NCBI RefSeq assembly: GCF_001610895.1
Contig: NZ_CP011273.1
Location: 3,534,001 to 3,598,000, forward strand
Direction of reading: 5' to 3'
DNA from: Planctomyces sp. SH-PL62
GTDB taxonomy: Bacteria; Planctomycetota; Planctomycetia; Isosphaerales; Isosphaeraceae
DNA: 64,000 nucleotides
Below, piece by piece: positions 44,787 to 52,565 of the stretch; positions within the stretch are counted from its first letter, which is position 1, and every line of letters begins with the position of its first letter. The notes beneath the pieces were generated by a model that saw only the letters and a list, made by a program, of their open reading frames with translations, made no database searches and had not been told where the DNA came from. Both the position numbers and the translations under genes were made by a program.

Positions 44787-45785
44787 ATGGAATCCAGGGA
44801 TTCGACGATCTCGAGACGGCATTTCGTCGGGGCCGGGGCCGTCCTCGGCGGCGCGGCCCTGACCGCCACGTCCACCACCGCCGCGCGGGGCGACGACGCG
44901 GCGACCGGCCCCATCCCCCAGGTCGTCCTGGGGCGGACCGGGGCGAAGGTGTCCAGGATGGGCATCGGCTGCGCCTACTTCAACCGCGAAAAGGTCACGC
45001 CCGACGACGTCGGCGCCACGATCCGCCGCGCCCTGGAGCTGGGCGTCAACTACCTCGACACCGCGCCCGCCTACGGGACCGCCGAGGAGAAGATGGGGCC
45101 GACCCTCCGCGACAAGGAGGTCCGCGACAAGGTCTTCCTCGTCACCAAGACGCCCGACGCCACCTACGAGGGGACCTGGAAGTCGCTCCGCCACAGCCTC
45201 AAGATGCTCCAGACCGACCACGTGGACCTAGTCCACCTGCACAACTTCGGCGACTCGAACATCTGGGGCGACGACAAGCTGGTCTTCGGCGACAAGGGGG
45301 CGATGGGAGCGCTCCGCGAGGCCAAGAAAGAGGGCCTGGTGCGGTTCATCGGCGCCAGCGGCCACCTGCACCCCAGCCGCTTCCACGCGGCGATGGACTC
45401 GGGCGAGATCGACGTCCTGATGAACGCCGTCAACTTCATCGTCCGCCACAACTACGACTTCGAACACAAGGTCTGGTCGCGCGCCCGGCACATGAACCTG
45501 GGCCTCGTCGCCATGAAGGTCCTCGGCGGCGCCAAGGGATCGGACGCCGGCTTCAAGATGGACGACAAGCACTACGACCAGGCCGTGCGCTACGCGCTCT
45601 CGATCCCGGGCCTGGCTGTCGCCGTCATCGGCGTCGACGGCGTCGCCGAGCTGGAGAAGGCCGCCGCGGCCGTCGCCGCGTACAAGCCCTTCTCTCCCGA
45701 GGAGGAGCAGGAACTCGCCCGCCTCGGCCTCCAACTCGCCGCCTCCCCCGAATGGAAGACGGCCTACGGCGACCCGCTGACCTGA
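44787..45785 (+). CDS. Tat-exported aldo/keto reductase
   Basis: A 332-aa NAD(P)H-dependent aldo/keto reductase with a twin-arginine signal (ISRRHFVGAGAVLGG). The TIM barrel has the catalytic Asp and Tyr in LDTAPAYGTAEE, the Lys in FLVTKTPDATYEG and the His in DLVHLHNF. The start MESRDSTISRR at 44787 has GGAGG upstream. It probably reduces sugar aldehydes or ketones outside the cytoplasm. Confidence 0.92.
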   Translation: MESRDSTISRRHFVGAGAVLGGAALTATSTTAARGDDAATGPIPQVVLGRTGAKVSRMGIGCAYFNREKVTPDDVGATIRRALELGVNYLDTAPAYGTAEEKMGPTLRDKEVRDKVFLVTKTPDATYEGTWKSLRHSLKMLQTDHVDLVHLHNFGDSNIWGDDKLVFGDKGAMGALREAKKEGLVRFIGASGHLHPSRFHAAMDSGEIDVLMNAVNFIVRHNYDFEHKVWSRARHMNLGLVAMKVLGGAKGSDAGFKMDDKHYDQAVRYALSIPGLAVAVIGVDGVAELEKAAAAVAAYKPFSPEEEQELARLGLQLAASPEWKTAYGDPLT

Positions 45786-45805
45786 TCTCGCTCCCACCGT
45801 CCCGC

Positions 45806-45840
45806 GCGAGCCGTCGCCGCCTTGCCGGAAGGCGGCTCGC
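45806..45840 (+). terminator. Possible terminator after the aldo/keto reductase
   Basis: GCGAGC (45806) pairs with GCTCGC (45835-45840), enclosing a CGCCTT/AAGGCG stem. The hairpin lies 20 bases after the stop. No clean T run follows. Confidence 0.4.
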
Positions 45841-45979
45841 GCCGGGGATCGTCGCGAGCCGTCGGCGTTTCGGCTCGTCCGCGATGACGGTCCCCCTCAC
45901 CCGGCGGCCGCCCCCCCCACCAGGGGGAAGGCATGGTCGTGCCAGTATATCTATATTTTCTCGCGGGGGGCGGCGCCGG

Positions 45980-48900
45980 TCAGTCCGCGACCTCCAGCCG
46001 GATCTCGTCCGAATTCCCCTTCAGCTCCGGGGCGTACATGGCCTGGGCGCGGGCGGGGAGGGCGTGGAACTTGCCGGGGATCTCGGCGCGGAGGCGGTAG
46101 GCGACGCTGTGCCGGCCGCGCGAGAGGCTGGGGACGAAGAAGGCGACGCGCTCGTCGCGGAACTCGACGTACGCGCCCAGGTCGTTGCCGTTGTAGCCGC
46201 TGCGGACCTCGACGGCCTCGAAGCCGGCGGCCTTGAAGTCCTCGAAGATCAGGTACTCGTAATCGTTCTTGGAGTCGATCGCGAGTTCGACCTCGACCAG
46301 TTCGCCGCTCTTGAGCGTCGCCCCGTCGACCAGCGGCTCGCGACGGTACTTCTCCACCCGCTGGGAGACCGCCTGGCCGCGGCCTCCGGCCACGTCCACC
46401 GCCTTGTCGTCGCGGATCAGCCGGTAGACCCTGCGGTCGACCTTCACTTCCAGCCCCGCGCGGGTGATCGGGTCTTCGAGGGTGAAGTTGGTCAAATAGG
46501 TGTTGAAGTAAAGCGGACCCGATCCCTTCTTGACGAACGAGATCACGTGCTCTCCGGAATCAAGCTCCGCGCCTTCGAGGACGAGGGACGCGTCGAAGCT
46601 GAACAGGTTCGCCGGGGTGATCGTCAGCTCCTTGCGGGTCTCGCCGTCGACGGCGATGGCGAGCGAGAGGTTCGGCTTGTCCTCGCCGCTGGCCTTGAGA
46701 TAGTCGGCTAGGGCCTCGATGTTGTAGGCCGTGTCGCGGGTCGATTTCCAGTACGCGCCGTGCTCGCGGTTGTTGAGGATGTACTTCACCAGCCGCGAGG
46801 CCAGCCGCCCCTTGGGGTCGGTCCGGGCGAGGAGCTTGAGGTAGAAGGCGCCGGTCTCGGTCTCGCTGCCGTACCAGTTCCACCAGAAGCCCTCGTTGGG
46901 GAGCTTCAGCCAGGCGGTCTGGTTCTCCTCATCCTCGACGACGAACTGGGCGACGTTCTGGAGGACCTTCGCCAGCTTGTCGGCCTCGCCGAACTTGTGC
47001 AGGGCCAGGCCGTACAGGCACTTGCCGTAGACCGAGAGTCCGGGGCGGTCGCGCTCCAGGAACTCCAGCATGCCGGGCGTTCGGACGTCGGCGTCGGCCA
47101 GGACCATGAAGACGAGGGCGTCCAGCTCGTCGGCGGACTTCTTGTAGGGCTTGGTCTCGGTCAGGCCGTTCTTCAGCAGATTCACCTGCTCCGCCTGGTA
47201 ATTGGTGAGCCAGGCGACGCCCCGTTCGAGCATCCCTTCGGCCAGGGCCAGGTCGTTGCGGCGGGCGATCTGGAGGCCGTGGACGACCTGCGCCGTGGTA
47301 TGGGCGTAGGACCGCTCGCCGTAGCCGGAGAACCAGCCCCAGCCGCCGTCGGAGAGCTGCATGTCGGCCAGGCGGTCGAGCCCGGCGCGGGACATCTTGA
47401 CGACCTCGTCGAGGTCGAACACCGGATTCTTCTTGCGCTGGGCGTCGCCCTGGAAGCGGGGCCGGTTGGGGCCCAGTTCCTGGGCGTTGAGGTTGGTGTG
47501 CGCGGCCTGCACGGCCTTCAGGTCGACCCCCAGGTCGATCAGGACCTTCTGGGTGATGACCGTCGGCAGGAAGCGGTTGAGGGTCTGCTCGGTGCAGCCG
47601 TAAGGATAGTCGACGAGGTAGGGGAGGGCGTCCACAAGCGCCCCGGCGAGGGTCGGCGAGTAGCGGACTTCGAGCCGGGTCTGCTCGGGCCGACGCTCCG
47701 CGGGGACCCGGATCGTCACCTTCGCCTCGGACTCCTCGGGCCGGATCGTCCCGGCGATCGCCTCCATCTTGAGCATGCCGTGGACGTAGGCCGGGAAGGT
47801 CATCTGGGCGGCGTCTGAGTCCGAGTCGGCCAGGGCTTTCATGCGGACGACGGCCTGACCTTCGTGCGCGACCTTCACGCGCCAGTCGACGCGGGCCTCG
47901 CCGCCGGCGGCCAGCTCGATCGTCTTGGAGGTCTCGGCGAGCGGCTCCAGGACGCCGCCTTCCAGCTCGAGCGCGACCTGGACGGACTTCGCCTCCTTGA
48001 GCTTGCTGTGGACCACGGCCGAGAGGACCACCTCGTCCTTCTGGACGAAGAACCGGGGGGCCTGGAGCCGGACGAGCAGGTCCTTGGAGGTGACGAACTC
48101 GGCCTCGGCCTGGCCCACGCGGGTGCCGGCGCCCAGGGTCCAGGCGCGGGCCTTCCAGGTCGTCAGGCTGTCGGGGACCGGGAACTCCAGCTCGGCGGCG
48201 CCGTCGGGCCCGGTCTCGATCGCGGCGGCCCAGTAGGCCGTGTCGGCGAAGTTGGTCCGCACGGCCGGGGCCGGCCCGGCCTCGCCCCCGCCCGGAGGTG
48301 GGGCCGCCTGATCGAAGTCCGCCATCACCTGGGCGGTCTTCGCCATCTCCAACCGACCACCGGCCATCACGGGAGCGGGCGCCGCCTCAGGCGCCATCGC
48401 CATCGCCATCCCGCGAGCCATGCCTCCTCCCATGCCACCCATGCCACCCATCATGCCGCCCATGCCGCGGCCGGGGGCCTGGCCGCCGCCGAAGACGCCC
48501 AGGTCGAGCATCGGCGTCTCCTGATCCTTGAGCAGGTTGGAGAACCGCCGGTCGAGGCTCGATTCGGTCCGGGGGTCGTGCGACCGCTTCCACTTCCAGT
48601 AGGCGTCCTTGATGGATCCGACGTTCGATCCGCCCGAGATGTACTCGACGGCCTTGTCGTAGACCGTCAGGACCGTCGAGCCGACGAACGGCTGGCCGTC
48701 GGGGCCGGTGAGCTTGAGCGCGAGCCGGGCCTTCTCGCCCGGCTTGTACGTCTCCTGCGAGGGCTTGACCTCGACGTTCAAGACCCGAGACTCGGGGGGC
48801 ACGGCGATCTCGCGGGCCTGGTCGTGGACCTTGCCGTTGGAGACCGTCATCGCCTCGACGAACAGGTTGGGCATGTCGGCCGTCGCCACGTCCAGCTCGA

Positions 48901-51900
48901 CCGTCTCGGTCTTGCCGCGCATCCGAAACGTGGACGGGACGGGGTAGATCCCGTTCAACGGGCGGACGAAGAGGAGGACGGTAGAGTCGGCCCGGTCGGT
49001 GTTGATGAGCAGGCGGACCTTCTCGCCCGCCTTGTACTCCTTCTTGTCGGGGATGATCTCCAGGTCGCCGAACCGGTAGCTCGCGCCGTTGAAGCCCCCG
49101 CCGGCGACGGTCAGCAGGTATCCCCCTTCGATCGTGTGGCCCTGGCCGTCGTCGACCGTGGCCGAGATCCGGAACTGGCCCGGCTCGGCGGCCTTGATCG
49201 GCTGCGAGCCTCGGCCGTCGGCGTCGAGCTTCAGGGGCCAGGTCTCCAACGGCGTCTCCACCGGCTTGCCGTCGGCCTGGTACGTCACCTTCAGGAGCCG
49301 GAGCGTCCCCTCGCCGACGACCGGCTTGTGGTCGAGCGTCTGGGCGCGGACCTCGGCCTGGATCGTATCCCCGGCGCGGTAGTGGCCGCGGTCGACCCAG
49401 GTGTAGACGGTGAACGGCTTCCTCGCCACCAGCACCTCGCCGCTCCCGACGATCGTGCGGCGCGACTGGTCGGTCACCTCGGCCTGGACCTCGTACCGGT
49501 GGTCGCGGTCGGGGTGGGCGGCCTTGGCGAAGGCGGTGTCGATCTCGACCTCGACCTTGCCGTCGGGCCCGATCGCCACCTCGGCGTCGGCGACGACCTC
49601 CGGCGGCCCCTCGGGGCGGTGCCACCACCAGGGGGACGGCGCCCGCATCCCCCAGGTGTTCCAGCCGGGATACCACGAGTAGTCGGACGCGAACCACCAG
49701 TAGCCCGAGCCGTACAGCCAGTCCCAACGGTCGACGGGGAACCAGCGGTCGTCGGCGGATCGCCGCGTGATCTTGTACTTGACCGTCGCCTGCGTGACGG
49801 GGCCGCCGAAGTAATAGTCGGCCTTGATCGTCGCCTTGACCTTCTCCCCCAGGGCGACGGGCTTGTCGGGGGCGTCGACCTTCACCTCGAACTCGGGCTT
49901 CTTGTACTCCTCGACCCGGAACGTCCCCCCGCCCTGGTTGACGACGTTGACGGCGTAGACCCCGAGCGCGGCGTCGGAGGGCAGCTCGTACTCCCCGGCC
50001 AGGCCGCCGAAGGCGTCGGCGGTCAGGGCCTTGTTGAAGATCTTCTCGCCCCTGGGGTTGTTGATCTCGACGAGGAATTCGCGGCCGGCGAACTCGGAGC
50101 CGCCTTCCTGGTCATAGCGGGAGCGTGCGATCCAGAACTTGAACTTCACGGGCCCGCCGGGGCGGTAGACCGGGCGGTCGGTGATCGTGAACACCCGGAC
50201 CTGGTCGTAGATTTCCTGGGGCTCGCCGAGCCCCCAGATGGGCGTGAAGCCCAGGTAGGCGAGCCGGCCTTCGGCGGTCCGGGCGGTCGCCAGCCACTGG
50301 AACATCCCGCCCTCCAGGTCGGTCTGGGCGACGGCGGCGACGAGTTGGCCGTTGGCGTCGGTCTTGCCGGCCTCCTCCTTGACATCCACCTGGAAACGTC
50401 GGCCGCCGTCGATCTGCCGGACGCGCCAGCCGAACAGATTCACGTCCGCGCCGGCGACCGGCGCGCCGGTACGGGAGTCGGCCGCGAAGTAGAACGATCG
50501 GCCGCTCATCGGCTTGCGGACGAGCACGGTGTCGTCGATCCAGGCGACGATCCGACCGACGTTGCCCCCTTCCATCCGCGCCGTGACCAGATACGCGCCG
50601 GCCGTCTGGAGCGGGGCCGTCACGGTGATTCGCCGGTCGAAGTGGTCGGCCGGGGGGTCGAGATCCATGTCCCACCGGGCGACCGACTCGCCCTGGTACT
50701 GGGCCTGGTTCTGCGAGACGAGCCGCGCGCCGACCTCGTTGACGTCGGTCCGCTGCCAGTCGACCTCGGCGGGGCGGCTCCTGAGGTAGTCCTTGACGTC
50801 CTTGAGGAGCTTGTCGACGAGGATGCGATGGGCTTCAAAATGGACCTTGCGGCCGTTGCGGAAGCTGAAATCGAAGGTCGCGCCGCGGCCGGCGGGGTGG
50901 GTCGAGGCGGGCTCGAACCGGCCCCACGGGGCCTCGATCTGGGCCAGCCGCTGCTGATACGTCCCGTCGGGGTCGCCGTATTTGGACCTCGCGAGCTTCC
51001 AGTATTCGGCCGCGCGGACGAACTGGCGGCGGTTCTCGAACAGCCCCGCCAGGGCGTTCGTCGCGTCCTGGGCCCAGCCGGTCTTGGGGTCGTCGAGGAT
51101 GGATTGGTAGATCTTGATCGGGTTGAACTCGTCGGGGAGCGTGAACCGCTTGATCCCCGAGGCGAGCCGGGCGACCGTCTCGTCGTCCTTGAGGGTCTCC
51201 AGGGCGTAGATGCTCGTCGTGGGGGCGTCGGGCTCGCCGTCGCCGTCCTCGTCGACGAACAGGGGCTCGGGGCCGCCGCCCAGGGTCTGGGGGCCGAACT
51301 GGCTGAGGGCGAAGTCGGCCAGCGTCATGCGGACGGCGTTGAGCAACTCGGCGTCGGCCTCGACCGCTTGCGCCAGCGCCCATCGCCAGCGCTCGCCGTC
51401 GTTGGCGGCCTTGTCGAATCCCTCGGGGACGTGGTAATAGACGGGCGAGCCCTCGGCGTCCACCGGCGCGCCGGTCTGCGAGCCTCCCCAGCCCCCCATG
51501 AACCGATATCCCTCCTCGAAGTCGGGCAGGGCGTCGAGCGCCGTCAGGCTCTGGAATCGCCAGGCCGTTCCGGGGTGCCGCCCCCAGGCCAGGGCGCGAG
51601 CCAGGGTCTGGAAGAACCGCCCGGCGCGGGCGCGGTCGGGGTCGGCCCGGACGGCGTCGAACGATCCCGTCAGGAGTTGCAGGGCCCGGACGCGGTCGCG
51701 CTCGGAGGCGTCGACGTAGCGGCCGTCCTGCCGCCGCTGGCGGCCTCGCGAGAACTCGCCCGCGACGACGAAGCCCTGGTGGCTGATCGAGTCCATGTAG
51801 CAGGAGGCCACGGCGATCGCCGTCCGGGCGTCTCCCTTCCTCACGGCGAGCGCAGCCTCCAGGAACTCGTCCGACTCGTCGGGCCGGCCCAGCCGCGCCA

Positions 51901-52138
51901 GGCATTCGAGGCCCCGTTTCAGGGAGTCCTCGACCTCGGCCGGATCGGTCCCGGCCGCCAGGGCCAGGACCCGGTAGGCGTCATAGGCGTCCTTGAAATT
52001 CCCCTGGCCCATCAGGGCGTCCGCCTCGGCCTTGGACCGGGCCTGAGGAGGTTCCGCGCCCGGGAACCCGACGACCGCGCCGCCGAGTACGACCAGAGAC
52101 GCCGTGGCGGCGAGCAGAGCGAAGGTGAACATTTTCAT
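45980..52138 (-). CDS. Large secreted alpha-2-macroglobulin family protein with thioester
   Basis: A 2052-aa protein with a signal peptide (residues about 1-28). It carries a repeated macroglobulin (MG) domain array (GAYLVTARMEGGNVGRIVAW, PVYRPGGPVKFKFWIARSRY), an A2M domain (TAYWAAAIETGPDGAAELEFP) and the thioester motif GCTEQ at 1514-1518 with Cys1515. A Met/Gly-rich linker lies at about 1222-1250, near where a bait region is expected. Bacterial A2M proteins trap proteases that cleave the bait. Codon use is uniform. There is no lipobox, so it is probably soluble in the periplasm or surface-bound. The start at 52138 fits the signal peptide. Confidence 0.92.
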   Translation of the reverse strand: MKMFTFALLAATASLVVLGGAVVGFPGAEPPQARSKAEADALMGQGNFKDAYDAYRVLALAAGTDPAEVEDSLKRGLECLARLGRPDESDEFLEAALAVRKGDARTAIAVASCYMDSISHQGFVVAGEFSRGRQRRQDGRYVDASERDRVRALQLLTGSFDAVRADPDRARAGRFFQTLARALAWGRHPGTAWRFQSLTALDALPDFEEGYRFMGGWGGSQTGAPVDAEGSPVYYHVPEGFDKAANDGERWRWALAQAVEADAELLNAVRMTLADFALSQFGPQTLGGGPEPLFVDEDGDGEPDAPTTSIYALETLKDDETVARLASGIKRFTLPDEFNPIKIYQSILDDPKTGWAQDATNALAGLFENRRQFVRAAEYWKLARSKYGDPDGTYQQRLAQIEAPWGRFEPASTHPAGRGATFDFSFRNGRKVHFEAHRILVDKLLKDVKDYLRSRPAEVDWQRTDVNEVGARLVSQNQAQYQGESVARWDMDLDPPADHFDRRITVTAPLQTAGAYLVTARMEGGNVGRIVAWIDDTVLVRKPMSGRSFYFAADSRTGAPVAGADVNLFGWRVRQIDGGRRFQVDVKEEAGKTDANGQLVAAVAQTDLEGGMFQWLATARTAEGRLAYLGFTPIWGLGEPQEIYDQVRVFTITDRPVYRPGGPVKFKFWIARSRYDQEGGSEFAGREFLVEINNPRGEKIFNKALTADAFGGLAGEYELPSDAALGVYAVNVVNQGGGTFRVEEYKKPEFEVKVDAPDKPVALGEKVKATIKADYYFGGPVTQATVKYKITRRSADDRWFPVDRWDWLYGSGYWWFASDYSWYPGWNTWGMRAPSPWWWHRPEGPPEVVADAEVAIGPDGKVEVEIDTAFAKAAHPDRDHRYEVQAEVTDQSRRTIVGSGEVLVARKPFTVYTWVDRGHYRAGDTIQAEVRAQTLDHKPVVGEGTLRLLKVTYQADGKPVETPLETWPLKLDADGRGSQPIKAAEPGQFRISATVDDGQGHTIEGGYLLTVAGGGFNGASYRFGDLEIIPDKKEYKAGEKVRLLINTDRADSTVLLFVRPLNGIYPVPSTFRMRGKTETVELDVATADMPNLFVEAMTVSNGKVHDQAREIAVPPESRVLNVEVKPSQETYKPGEKARLALKLTGPDGQPFVGSTVLTVYDKAVEYISGGSNVGSIKDAYWKWKRSHDPRTESSLDRRFSNLLKDQETPMLDLGVFGGGQAPGRGMGGMMGGMGGMGGGMARGMAMAMAPEAAPAPVMAGGRLEMAKTAQVMADFDQAAPPPGGGEAGPAPAVRTNFADTAYWAAAIETGPDGAAELEFPVPDSLTTWKARAWTLGAGTRVGQAEAEFVTSKDLLVRLQAPRFFVQKDEVVLSAVVHSKLKEAKSVQVALELEGGVLEPLAETSKTIELAAGGEARVDWRVKVAHEGQAVVRMKALADSDSDAAQMTFPAYVHGMLKMEAIAGTIRPEESEAKVTIRVPAERRPEQTRLEVRYSPTLAGALVDALPYLVDYPYGCTEQTLNRFLPTVITQKVLIDLGVDLKAVQAAHTNLNAQELGPNRPRFQGDAQRKKNPVFDLDEVVKMSRAGLDRLADMQLSDGGWGWFSGYGERSYAHTTAQVVHGLQIARRNDLALAEGMLERGVAWLTNYQAEQVNLLKNGLTETKPYKKSADELDALVFMVLADADVRTPGMLEFLERDRPGLSVYGKCLYGLALHKFGEADKLAKVLQNVAQFVVEDEENQTAWLKLPNEGFWWNWYGSETETGAFYLKLLARTDPKGRLASRLVKYILNNREHGAYWKSTRDTAYNIEALADYLKASGEDKPNLSLAIAVDGETRKELTITPANLFSFDASLVLEGAELDSGEHVISFVKKGSGPLYFNTYLTNFTLEDPITRAGLEVKVDRRVYRLIRDDKAVDVAGGRGQAVSQRVEKYRREPLVDGATLKSGELVEVELAIDSKNDYEYLIFEDFKAAGFEAVEVRSGYNGNDLGAYVEFRDERVAFFVPSLSRGRHSVAYRLRAEIPGKFHALPARAQAMYAPELKGNSDEIRLEVAD

Positions 52139-52565
52139 TTCGGCCTCGCGCGAGACGGTCGGGATTCGGAGTCGGCGTTCCCTGCCGGAGTGGCGCCCTC
52201 TTCCTATGATAGACGACGCCGGTCGAGGTTTCTTAGGGAAAGCCGCCGAAGGGAGCCGTGATGACGGACGTGGGGCTCGCCAGGCCGGACGAGCCCGGAC
52301 GCCGCGTCGGATTCCGCGTTTGCATTTCGAGAACACGTCGCATCATCCAGTCAGGGGATGCTGCGCGCGGCAACGGTTGAAGAGTGATCGGACTCGGGCG
52401 GCGTGAGGCGACGCGCGTTGATGAAAAACGCCGAACGAAGCCAATTCGGTGATCGGAATATCCGATTTAAATTTCGATTGGATATGGATTTGCGTCGATT
52501 GGGTTCGCTCGCGGGATGACGCGAGCGAACCCAATCGGCGGTGGGTGCGACTGGCGGATTTCAGC
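52139..52565. other. Intergenic region with a strong stem-loop
   Basis: About 430 bases upstream of the A2M gene. Most of it is unremarkable. An A/T-rich patch lies at 52455-52490, lower in GC than the neighbours. The stem-loop at 52496-52537 is listed separately. Confidence 0.5.
52496..52537 (-). terminator. Perfect 18-bp stem-loop after the GH38-like gene
   Basis: cgattgggttcgctcgcg (52496-52513) and its exact reverse complement (52520-52537) form an 18-bp stem with a six-base loop. It sits about 30 bases past the GH38-like gene's stop. No T run follows, so it may be a processing or anti-decay structure rather than a classical terminator. Confidence 0.6.

Noticed and set aside
47864-52261. 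A plus-strand open frame of about 1465 codons opposite the A2M gene
   Set aside because: Antisense shadow of the macroglobulin gene; composition is Arg/Gly/Val/Leu-rich repeats without motifs.
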